Assembly (NCBI GenBank): GCA_013003325.1
Contig: JABDJU010000258.1
Span: forward strand, 1 to 12,827
Reading direction: 5' to 3'
DNA: 12,827 nucleotides
Source of the DNA: Acidimicrobiales bacterium
GTDB taxonomy: Bacteria; Actinomycetota; Acidimicrobiia; Acidimicrobiales; SZUA-35
A model generated the notes under the pieces. The model was not told the origin of the DNA. It worked only from the letters and a program-made list of their open reading frames with translations, and ran no database searches. Position numbers and translations under genes: made by a program. This document shows positions 1 through 5,659 of this stretch, piece by piece. How positions within the stretch are numbered: the stretch's first letter is position 1; each line of letters starts with the position of its first letter.

Positions 1-50
1 GGACCGAGCTGGGCGGCCCCGATACTGACCGTGCGGGCGCCTGGGCTCAC
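1..50 (-). CDS. N-terminal fragment of a probable carbon-nitrogen hydrolase (carbamoylase/amidase), cut by window edge
   Basis: Reading leftwards, a GTG at 50-48 overlaps the TGA stop (49-47) of the YgfK-like gene in a GTGA arrangement. A plausible ribosome binding site, GGGAAG, lies at 65-60, 9 nt upstream. Only 16 codons are present, giving M-S-P-G-A-R-T-V-S-I-G-A-A-Q-L-G and then probably P. The V-x-I/V-x-A-A-Q-L-G-P pattern is the usual first beta strand of nitrilase-superfamily enzymes, especially N-carbamoyl-D-amino acid hydrolases and beta-ureidopropionase-like amidases. If correct, the operon would hold two different N-carbamoyl-cleaving enzymes. The catalytic Glu-Lys-Cys residues lie outside the window, so the family call rests on a short N-terminal resemblance plus context. 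Confidence 0.55.
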   Translation of the reverse strand, partial: MSPGARTVSIGAAQLG

Positions 51-1771
51 GGCAGCGGACTTCCCGAATCCAACAGCTGCTGCACCAGCTCGATGGCGCC
101 GGCATCGGCGCGGGCATCTATGACCTGACCGTCGGCGATCAGGAAGCCCTGATCGCTGCGAGCGGCGAAGACGGCGGGATCGGTGTACAGCTTCGGCTTC
201 ACCTGGGCCGGGTCGCCATCTTCGGGGCAGAAGGTCATGCAGTTACCGCACTCGTTGCAGAGTTCGGGCAACACCAGGTACTGCTGCCGACCCTCGATTT
301 CGTCCTGGGGGCTTGGGATGTTGAAGAACGCATCGTTGGGACAGACCGTGATGCAGAAATTGCAGGCGACACAGCCGAACATCTCGAGTTCGTTATCCAC
401 TTCCCGGGGCAGCTTCTCATTGGCACTCAGGTGATAGTCGCCGCTCGATCGAATCCGTTCGGCGTACTCGTGGACCGTGAGGGGATGCTCGGCTCGCCAC
501 TGATCGAGCGAGGCGCAGCCGTCGTCGGCAATCTGCTTGGTGAGCGCTTTGAGCATTGGCGCAAGACGTCCATAGCCTCCTGGTTTGAGCAGGTCGGAAC
601 AGATGGTGGTCGGGTTGACTCCCACCGAGAGCGAGTCGGCCAGGTTGTCCTTGGTGATCCCGGCGCTGAAGCTCACCATCACGTCGTCTGGCAAATGCGG
701 GGTCAATCGGTCAAGCAGGTTCATCGCCACCACGTGCAAAGGGGCGCCGCTTAGGTACATCGGGTCGTCGGGCATCCAGCCCTTGGTGTTGTTGACCACG
801 AGCGTGTTGGTGAGCTTGATCCCGAACCGGCGGCCCCGCTCGGCGGCGTACTGGTGGAGTTCGGCGATCAGCTCGATACCCCGATCGAACTGAAGGTCTT
901 CGGCGAATGCCGCTTCTTTCACGTCGACGTCGTGATAGCCGAGGTCATCGTTCACGATCTGACGCACTGTCTCGAAGCCCAGCAAGGTCGGGTTCAGTTT
1001 CACGATCACGTCGAGATCGTGGACGTCGATCAGGTGCTTGGTGATGCCCTCGATTTCATCTGGCGGACAGCCGTGGAAGGTGCTGAGGGTGAGCGTGTCG
1101 GCGAGGTGTGTGTCGAAGTCGAGGTCGGCGAACGGTGCCCACGGGCCGGTGAGTTCGGAACGGAGGGCTTCGATCTCGTCGGTTGCGTCGCGCATGCCCC
1201 GAACGAACGACGCCACCTTCTCGTCGGAAATCCCGGCCAGGTCGTAGCCGACGCTCATGTCGAACACGTGGGGGCCAGGATCCGGTCCTACGAACTCCCG
1301 CAGCGGCTCCCACTGGCGCAGGATCCGCAGAAGCATCGACGCCTTCACGTATTCGGTGAGGCTCTGGGGAACCGTCAGCTCCTGGCTCCATTCGATGTTG
1401 TAGCCGATCGTCTGCATGTCGATGCACGGCCGCTTGATCTCGAGGTCATCGAGAATCTGCACCGTCTTGAGCTCGAAGAGTCGCGCCCCACCGAGCCAGC
1501 TCAGCACGATGTTCTCGGCCAGCTGTGAGTGCGGGCCCGCCGCCGGTCCGATCGGCGTGGCGCAGCGGCGGCCGAGGAATTCGAAGCTGAGGTCGACATC
1601 GGGATCCGGTCGCCAGAAACGGGCCGTCGGTAGATCGAAGATCCGCTTGCGGCTGTGCCACTCGTGATCGATTCGGTCGAGCAGCGCGCCGAGCGACATC
1701 GGCGTGAGGGGTGCGCTGGAACCGAATTCCTGGAATCCGGGATGATTGGTTGTCAGGGATTTCTGGGTCAT
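47..1771 (-). CDS. YgfK-related iron-sulfur oxidoreductase: DHOD-like barrel plus two 4Fe-4S clusters, FAD/NAD(P)H module absent
   Basis: This 574-residue protein follows the N-terminal half of E. coli YgfK (the putative selenate reductase subunit of the purine-catabolic ygfK-ssnA locus) closely. Shared motifs include ATPIGPAAGPHSQLAENI (71-88), ELKTVQILD (100-108), FDMSVGYDL (170-178), LSTFHGCPPDEIE (229-241), VKLNPTLLG (257-265), GIKLTNTL (317-324) and SDLLKPGGY (392-400). From about 465 it passes directly into two ferredoxin motifs: C467-x2-C470-x2-C473-x3-C477-P and C505-x2-C508-x2-C511-x3-C515-P. In E. coli YgfK (about 1030 residues) a roughly 450-residue GltD-like FAD/NAD(P)H module sits between these parts; here it is missing without a frame break. 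The result resembles PreA of the split PreT/PreA dihydropyrimidine dehydrogenase. It is probably a cytosolic electron-transfer or reductase subunit that needs an external donor. Translation starts at ATG 1771 after a perfect GGAGG, 25 nt past the stop of the amidohydrolase gene, so it is an internal operon gene. The substrate is unknown. Confidence 0.85.
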   Translation of the reverse strand: MTQKSLTTNHPGFQEFGSSAPLTPMSLGALLDRIDHEWHSRKRIFDLPTARFWRPDPDVDLSFEFLGRRCATPIGPAAGPHSQLAENIVLSWLGGARLFELKTVQILDDLEIKRPCIDMQTIGYNIEWSQELTVPQSLTEYVKASMLLRILRQWEPLREFVGPDPGPHVFDMSVGYDLAGISDEKVASFVRGMRDATDEIEALRSELTGPWAPFADLDFDTHLADTLTLSTFHGCPPDEIEGITKHLIDVHDLDVIVKLNPTLLGFETVRQIVNDDLGYHDVDVKEAAFAEDLQFDRGIELIAELHQYAAERGRRFGIKLTNTLVVNNTKGWMPDDPMYLSGAPLHVVAMNLLDRLTPHLPDDVMVSFSAGITKDNLADSLSVGVNPTTICSDLLKPGGYGRLAPMLKALTKQIADDGCASLDQWRAEHPLTVHEYAERIRSSGDYHLSANEKLPREVDNELEMFGCVACNFCITVCPNDAFFNIPSPQDEIEGRQQYLVLPELCNECGNCMTFCPEDGDPAQVKPKLYTDPAVFAARSDQGFLIADGQVIDARADAGAIELVQQLLDSGSPLP

Positions 1772-1778
1772 CTGAGGA

Positions 1779-1783
1779 CCTCC
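1779..1783 (-). promoter_or_regulatory. Strong Shine-Dalgarno (GGAGG) of the YgfK-like gene
   Basis: Read on the minus strand, GGAGG lies 7 nt before ATG 1771. It fixes the start of the YgfK-like gene. It also shows ordinary leadered translation for this operon-internal gene, in contrast to the first gene of the operon, which appears leaderless. Confidence 0.8.
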
Positions 1784-1796
1784 GTACTCGACTTCA

Positions 1797-3041
1797 TCAC
1801 GACTCGGCCAGGGCGAGCAAGGTGTGGAGCAATACGTTTGCTCCCGCCTCGAGATCGGCCGGGGCTGTGTACTCGTGGGGGTTGTGGCTGAGGCCGTCTC
1901 GGCTCTGGGTGAAGATCATCGCGGTTGGGCACACGCGGGCCAGCATCTGGGCGTCGTGGCCTGCTCCGGAGGGCATTCTGAGCACGCTTTGGCCCAGTTC
2001 TTGCGCCGTCGTTTCAACCAGCGCAACCACCTCGGGATCGAACACAACCGGCTCGAAACGGGCCAGCTCGCGGATTTCAAACGTGCAGTCTTCTACTTCA
2101 GCGGCCGCTTCCAGGAAGTCGGCGAAGCGACGTTCACAGTGGCGGAGCTCGGCCTCGTCGGTATTGCGCAGATCGACTGTGAACGTGGCACTGGCCGGAA
2201 TCACGTTGACGAGGTTGGGGGAGAACTCGATCCGGCCCACCGTGCCGACCTGGGGATGGCCGATGTCCATGGCCATCTCACGGACGAACGCGGCGCACTC
2301 GACCGCTACGAGTCCCGGGTCTTTGCGCATATGCATCGGCGTTGTGCCCGCATGGTTGCTCTGGCCGGTGACCGTTACCTCTTGCCAGCTGATGCCTTGT
2401 ACCCCGGTGACGGCGCCGATCGTGATTCCCTCGGCCTCGAGCACCGGGCCCTGTTCGATGTGTAGTTCGACGAATGCGTGAGGCGCAGCGGCGGGCAACG
2501 GGGCCGATCCGGCGTAGCCGATGCGGGTGAGTTCCTCGCCCACCGTGGGTCCGTCGATCGCCTCGATCTCCAGCGCCTGCTCGAGCGGCATTCCACCGAC
2601 GTACACGAGGCTGCCCAGCATGTCGGGCGGAAAGCGGGCGCCCTCTTCGTCGGTGAAGAAAGCCACGGCCAGCGGGCGCTTCGGGATGACTCCGGCTGTT
2701 TTCAGTGTTTCGATCACCTCGAGGCCGGCCAGCACCCCCAGATTGCCGTCGTACCGGCCGCCGGTTCTCACCGTGTCGATGTGGCTGCCGGTCATGACCG
2801 GTGGACCCTTGGTTTGTCCCGGCATGACCGCGACCACGTTGCCGATGCCATCGATCGTGATGTCTAGCCCGAGCTCGTTCATCTGCGCCATCACGAGGTC
2901 GCGACCCTCCCGATCCTCGTCGGTCAATGCCAGGCGTGAACAGCCGTCGGTTCCCTCGATGGCACCGATGGCGGCAAGATCGGCCAATCGCTGTTGGAGT
3001 CGATCGATATCGATGGAGAGGTCGGATCGAGGCACAGCCAC
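1797..3041 (-). CDS. M20-family N-carbamoyl/ureido amidohydrolase (allantoate amidohydrolase / HyuC / beta-ureidopropionase type)
   Basis: This 414-residue protein, normal for the hydantoinase/carbamoylase family, shows the whole binuclear-metal site. It has GSHIDTV (H87), G-G-R-YDG (D98), TDEEGARF (E132/E133), ELHIEQGPVLE (H194) and LSHNPHEYT (H386). The small-domain substrate and dimer motif GQSNHAGTTPMHMRKD (227-241) carries the usual His and Arg. Enzymes of this family hydrolyse N-carbamoyl amino acids, allantoate or ureidoglycolate to release ammonia and CO2; sequence alone does not decide the substrate. The YgfK-like gene next door and the deaminase across the promoter favour a purine/ureide or hydantoin role. 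It is the first gene of the leftward operon. GTG 3041 is chosen because a TAGGCT hexamer ends exactly 6 nt upstream, consistent with leaderless initiation, and because the next possible starts would cut conserved sequence. E. coli YgeY, an M20 protein in the ygf region, is a contextual parallel rather than an ortholog claim. Confidence 0.85.
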   Translation of the reverse strand: MAVPRSDLSIDIDRLQQRLADLAAIGAIEGTDGCSRLALTDEDREGRDLVMAQMNELGLDITIDGIGNVVAVMPGQTKGPPVMTGSHIDTVRTGGRYDGNLGVLAGLEVIETLKTAGVIPKRPLAVAFFTDEEGARFPPDMLGSLVYVGGMPLEQALEIEAIDGPTVGEELTRIGYAGSAPLPAAAPHAFVELHIEQGPVLEAEGITIGAVTGVQGISWQEVTVTGQSNHAGTTPMHMRKDPGLVAVECAAFVREMAMDIGHPQVGTVGRIEFSPNLVNVIPASATFTVDLRNTDEAELRHCERRFADFLEAAAEVEDCTFEIRELARFEPVVFDPEVVALVETTAQELGQSVLRMPSGAGHDAQMLARVCPTAMIFTQSRDGLSHNPHEYTAPADLEAGANVLLHTLLALAES

Positions 3042-3047
3042 TTTCTC

Positions 3048-3075
3048 AGCCTAGGTCAGCTTTACAATTTGTAAA
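3048..3075 (-). promoter_or_regulatory. Promoter of the leftward amidohydrolase-ygfK-like operon
   Basis: On the minus strand TTTACA (3075-3070, one mismatch from TTGACA) is followed after 16 bp by TAGGCT (3053-3048). Six bases then separate it from GTG 3041, which would place the transcription start on the start codon. This is the only promoter in the window with a convincing -35 as well as a -10. The -35 lies inside the palindrome at 3060-3076. Confidence 0.6.
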
Positions 3076-3076
3076 G
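3060..3076. promoter_or_regulatory. Perfect 17-bp palindromic operator candidate
   Basis: CTTTACAA-T-TTGTAAAG is an 8-1-8 perfect inverted repeat, strikingly AT-rich for this GC-rich DNA. It covers the -35 and most of the spacer of the leftward promoter, so a bound dimer would block RNA polymerase. The divergent gene encodes an HTH protein, which makes it the obvious candidate binder. I cannot match the site to a named regulator with confidence. Confidence 0.65.
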
Positions 3077-3105
3077 ATGTGGGCTCCAGGGTGAACGTTT
3101 AGGCC

Positions 3106-3142
3106 TGTCTATAGTTTCAATTCCCTGCACAGCCGATAGACA
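3106..3142. repeat. Spaced inverted repeat upstream of the regulator
   Basis: TGTCTAT (3106-3112) and ATAGACA (3136-3142) are perfect 7-base inverted arms separated by 23 bp. A further inverted pair, GTTTCA (3114-3119) and TGAAAC (3173-3178), spans towards the regulator start. Either could be a second operator or a hairpin in the leader. The region lacks a clear Shine-Dalgarno before GTG 3181. Confidence 0.35.
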
Positions 3143-3180
3143 ACACTATTTGATCACACAGAAGTGTCAGGCTGAAACGA

Positions 3181-3654
3181 GTGTCCACCGAACCGCACGT
3201 CGAATTCCTAGTTGAGCCATTCGTCGAAGGACGACCCGGACCCCATGTGGATGCTGCGATCGACGCCTTCGCCGCAAAAGGGCTCAACGTCGAAATGGGT
3301 CCGTTCTCCTCTTCCTCGGCCGGCGATATCGACGCGATCGCCGAGGCGGTCGGCGCGATGATCCGATCATCGATGAAGGCCGGGGCCTCAGCGATCAGGA
3401 TTCAGGTTGGCGCCCGCAGGGAAGATCTGGACGCCGTCGGTTCGTTGAAGAATGCCCTCAACGACATGATCCGGGCTGCCGAGCGTGAACTCGGTGCCGA
3501 CGCTGGAGACTGGGATCGGACCCAGAAACAGGCCGCCGTTCGGATGCTCAACGATCGGGGTGCGTTTCTGCTCAGAGGGGCCGTGGACGACATCGCCCAC
3601 GTTCTGGGCGTGTCACGCATCACTATCTACAACTATCTCAACGCTCTCTCCTGA
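3181..3654 (+). CDS. Putative transcriptional regulator: YkoF/MTH1187-like ligand-binding domain fused to an HTH_22-type DNA-binding domain
   Basis: The protein has 157 residues in two parts. Residues 1-78 resemble the YkoF/thiamine-binding (DUF77, MTH1187) fold. The pattern is a first strand VEFLVEPF, a helix, GLNVEMGPFSSSSAGD (34-49) matching the family's G-L-x-x-E-x-G-P-x-S-T-x-x-x-G-x, a long helix, then a last strand AIRIQVG. After a helical linker (83-106), residues about 114-155 match the HTH_22 domain of YheO/DauR-type regulators: Q-K-Q-A-A-V-R-M-L-N-D-R-G-A-F-L-L-R-G-A-V and then I-A-x-x-L-G-V-S-R-I-T-I-Y-N-Y-L. In YheO/DauR proteins the sensor is a PAS-like domain; here it seems replaced. 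It is divergent from the amidohydrolase operon across a palindromic operator and lies just upstream of the deaminase, so it probably controls both directions. Its likely ligand is a small heterocycle (pyrimidine, purine or thiamine-like). GTG 3181 is the first start after an in-frame stop at 3151-3153. Regulation is inferred. Confidence 0.75.
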   Translation: MSTEPHVEFLVEPFVEGRPGPHVDAAIDAFAAKGLNVEMGPFSSSSAGDIDAIAEAVGAMIRSSMKAGASAIRIQVGARREDLDAVGSLKNALNDMIRAAERELGADAGDWDRTQKQAAVRMLNDRGAFLLRGAVDDIAHVLGVSRITIYNYLNALS

Positions 3655-3706
3655 GCTGGGACGACTGCTCCCTGCCGGAGAGGCTCGAAAATGGCACACT
3701 GCGAGC

Positions 3707-5074
3707 GTGGCCGACCTGCTGATCAAGAACGCCGAACTCGTGGCGACACTCGACAGCTCCGGCCGCGAGATCTCCGGCGGCTGGGTCGCGTTCGAGAACG
3801 GTTTGGTTTCGGCGGTCGGAGCTGCCACCGCAGACACGCCCTCAGCCACACGAACGATCGATGCCACCGGCTGTCTGGTGACCCCCGGGTTGATCAACAC
3901 CCACCATCACCTGTTTCAGAACCTGACTCGCGCCTATCCCCCAATGACCGACGCGCCGCTGTTCGGTTGGCTTCAGGCCCTCTACCCCACCTGGACCGCA
4001 AACCTCGACGAGGAAGCTGAGTACCACGCCGCCTGGGTCGGGTTGGCCGAGCTGGCTTTGTCCGGCTGTACCACGTCGTCGGACCACCACTACCTGCATC
4101 CCGAACGAGCCGGCGATCTACTGGCAGCCGAGATCACCGCCGCCCGCGACCTGGGCATGCGGTTCCACCCCACCTACGGCTCGATGAGCCTGTCGCAGAA
4201 GGACGGTGGGCTTCCACCCGATGACGCCGTTCGAGACGAAGACGACATCCTCGCCGAGTCGAAACGCCACGTGGAGCGATGGCATGATCCCTCGCATGGG
4301 TCGATGGTGCAGATCGCGCTGGCGCCGTGTTCGCCCTTTTCGGTGACCCCGCAGCTGATGCGCCGCACCGCCGCGCTGGCCGAGCAGTTGGACGTGCGGC
4401 TACACACCCACCTAGCCGAGAACTCCGAAGACGACGAGTTCGCGATTGCGATGTTCGGTATGCGGCCGGTCGATCTGTATGAAGATGTCGGATGGCTCAC
4501 CGACCGATCGTGGGGCGCCCACGTGGTGCGTCCGGACGACGCCGAGGTGCAGCGACTCGGGCAGGCCGGTGTGGGCGTTGCCCACTGCCCCAGTTCGAAC
4601 ATGATCCTGTCATCAGGAATCGCCCCGGTTGTGGCGCTCCGCAACGCCGGCTGTCCCGTGGGCCTTGGCTGCGACGGTTCATCCTCGGCCGACTCGGCGT
4701 CGCTGTGGCAGGAGGCCCGGTTGGCGATGCTTCAGGGGAAGCTCACGAGCGGGACGGGGTCCATGACCGCCAGGATCGCGCTCGAGGTTGCGACCCGGGG
4801 CGGCGCCGGCTGTCTCGGCCGGGAAGGCGAAATCGGCGAGCTGTCGGTGGGAGCCGTCGCCGACGCCGCCGTGTGGAAGCTCGACGGCCCAGCCTTCGCC
4901 GGCGTCGTTGTCGACCCGATCGAGGGATGGCTCCGCTGTGGCCCAACCGCTGCGCTGCACACGATCGTGAAGGGCGAACCCGTGGTCAGCAACGGCGAGC
5001 TGGTGGCCCCCGAACTAGAGGAGCGGCTGAGCACCCACCGCCGGATCGCCCAGCGGTTCCAAGGGGTCGGCTGA
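3707..5074 (+). CDS. 8-oxoguanine deaminase-type amidohydrolase (SsnA/AtzB/TrzN superfamily)
   Basis: Starting at GTG 3707, this 455-residue enzyme is the right size for COG0402 amidohydrolases and complete. Metal ligands are visible: H66-x-H68 in NTHHHLFQNLTRA, H235 in RLHTHLAE (with E238 as acid/base), H272 in GAHVV and D323 in GLGCDGSSSADS. DHHYLHP (126-132) and the segment around ALAPCSPFSVTPQLM (204-218) are typical of the 8-oxoguanine deaminase subgroup, which releases ammonia from 8-oxoguanine to give urate. Related members act on isoxanthopterin or s-triazines, so substrate is likely but not proven. It follows the regulator by 52 nt. Alternative upstream in-frame starts overlap the regulator and do not align with the family, whose N-terminus is L-L-I-K-N-A-x-L-V-x-T-L-D. 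No good Shine-Dalgarno is present; a CACACT hexamer 6 nt upstream could serve as a weak leaderless -10. E. coli SsnA beside YgfK is a parallel arrangement. Confidence 0.85.
   Translation: MADLLIKNAELVATLDSSGREISGGWVAFENGLVSAVGAATADTPSATRTIDATGCLVTPGLINTHHHLFQNLTRAYPPMTDAPLFGWLQALYPTWTANLDEEAEYHAAWVGLAELALSGCTTSSDHHYLHPERAGDLLAAEITAARDLGMRFHPTYGSMSLSQKDGGLPPDDAVRDEDDILAESKRHVERWHDPSHGSMVQIALAPCSPFSVTPQLMRRTAALAEQLDVRLHTHLAENSEDDEFAIAMFGMRPVDLYEDVGWLTDRSWGAHVVRPDDAEVQRLGQAGVGVAHCPSSNMILSSGIAPVVALRNAGCPVGLGCDGSSSADSASLWQEARLAMLQGKLTSGTGSMTARIALEVATRGGAGCLGREGEIGELSVGAVADAAVWKLDGPAFAGVVVDPIEGWLRCGPTAALHTIVKGEPVVSNGELVAPELEERLSTHRRIAQRFQGVG
5061..5066 (+). promoter_or_regulatory. Shine-Dalgarno (AAGGGG) for the coupled 190-residue protein
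   Basis: AAGGGG lies 7 nt before ATG 5074, inside the 3' end of the deaminase gene. Together with the TGATG stop/start overlap it supports translational coupling and sets the start of the downstream gene. Confidence 0.65.
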
Positions 5075-5646
5075 TGGGTACGGCCCAGGCGCGAGCGGCC
5101 GCTCTGATCACATCGCACGCCAAACCGGGCGTGGTCGACGAACAGCACTCGATACTGAACTACGCCGAGGCACCCAGGGTCGGCGACTGGACACTTCGTT
5201 CCGCACTGGTGAGGCTGGCCCAACCGCATCCGCTGAGAAGTGAGGCCGTGCTCCGGTTGGTCCGACGCCTCGATGCATCGATCAAGCCGATCATCCGAAG
5301 CCTCCAGCAGCACGGGGTGACGTCCGGGCGCTCCATCCCCGATGGCGAACAAGACATCATCGACGTTCGCCTGGTCGACCTCGCCGACGATCCCGACGTT
5401 CTCGCTGCGTACCACCAGCGCTCACCGCTCGATGACGTCGAGCTCGCCGCCGTTCACCTCGTCGGCCTTGCCCTGGAGCTCGACCGGCTGGCCGACACGC
5501 TAGCGGCATGGGCCGACGCAGGGCCGGAGAACCCTCCGCTCGATGAGATCGATCGAACGTGCGCATCGGTACTTCGACAGATGAACGAGCAGGGTGTGCC
5601 CGAAGAGCCGCAATGGTCCGGACCCCGGGGTGCCCGGGGCGTCTGA
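5074..5646 (+). CDS. Uncharacterised 190-residue protein, coupled to the deaminase
   Basis: I do not recognise a family. The ATG shares its A with the preceding stop codon (TGATG at 5072-5076) and has a good AAGGGG site, so the gene is real and co-translated with the deaminase. The product has no signal peptide, no membrane segment and only one cysteine. It is predicted mainly helical: arginine-rich helices about 38-75 (T-L-R-S-A-L-V-R-L-A and A-V-L-R-L-V-R-R-L), an acidic middle about 90-110 (D-I-I-D-V-R-L-V-D-L-A-D-D-P-D-V), and leucine-rich helices about 120-145 and 157-172. The C-terminal tail (W-S-G-P-R-G-A-R-G-V) looks disordered. Its place suggests an accessory protein or partner of the deaminase, but no function can be assigned. 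The frame stays open with the same codon character as its neighbours. Confidence 0.75.
   Translation: MGTAQARAAALITSHAKPGVVDEQHSILNYAEAPRVGDWTLRSALVRLAQPHPLRSEAVLRLVRRLDASIKPIIRSLQQHGVTSGRSIPDGEQDIIDVRLVDLADDPDVLAAYHQRSPLDDVELAAVHLVGLALELDRLADTLAAWADAGPENPPLDEIDRTCASVLRQMNEQGVPEEPQWSGPRGARGV
5623..5639 (+). repeat. GC hairpin at the end of the 190-residue protein gene
   Basis: CCCCGGG (5623-5629) and CCCGGGG (5633-5639) form a 7-bp all-GC stem with a GTG loop, ending 5 nt before the stop codon. No T-run follows, so it is not a classical intrinsic terminator. It may act as a pause or RNA-stability element before the separate promoter of the next gene. Confidence 0.4.
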
Positions 5647-5647
5647 C

Positions 5648-5653
5648 TATCGT
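5648..5653 (+). promoter_or_regulatory. -10 hexamer TATCGT, leaderless start of the PLP fold-II enzyme
   Basis: TATCGT sits in the 13-bp gap between the preceding stop (5646) and GTG 5660, with exactly 6 nt before the start codon. No convincing -35 is visible 16-18 bp upstream. Confidence 0.45.
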
Positions 5654-5659
5654 CGGATC

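Noticed and set aside
854..1528. Long plus-strand open frame (224 codons) opposite the YgfK-like gene
   Set aside because: It is antisense to a gene with strong motif evidence, gives low-complexity His/Val/Glu-rich sequence without domains, and has no ribosome binding site. Long antisense frames are expected in GC-rich DNA.
1711..2481. Plus-strand open frame (256 codons) spanning the end of the YgfK-like gene and the amidohydrolase
   Set aside because: It is a Ser/Thr/Arg-rich shadow translation overlapping two well-supported genes and an operon junction.
3077..3180. Thiamine (TPP) or purine riboswitch before the regulator, considered because of its YkoF-like domain
   Set aside because: I could not find the conserved TPP core (CTGAGA and the second sensor arm) or a purine aptamer three-way junction.
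3485..3706. Upstream extension of the deaminase frame
   Set aside because: The extra 74 codons overlap the regulator in another frame and have no family similarity; GTG 3707 matches the family N-terminus.
4492..5073. Upstream extension of the 190-residue protein to 384 residues
   Set aside because: The added part is an arginine-rich shadow of the deaminase; ATG 5074 has stop/start coupling and a Shine-Dalgarno.
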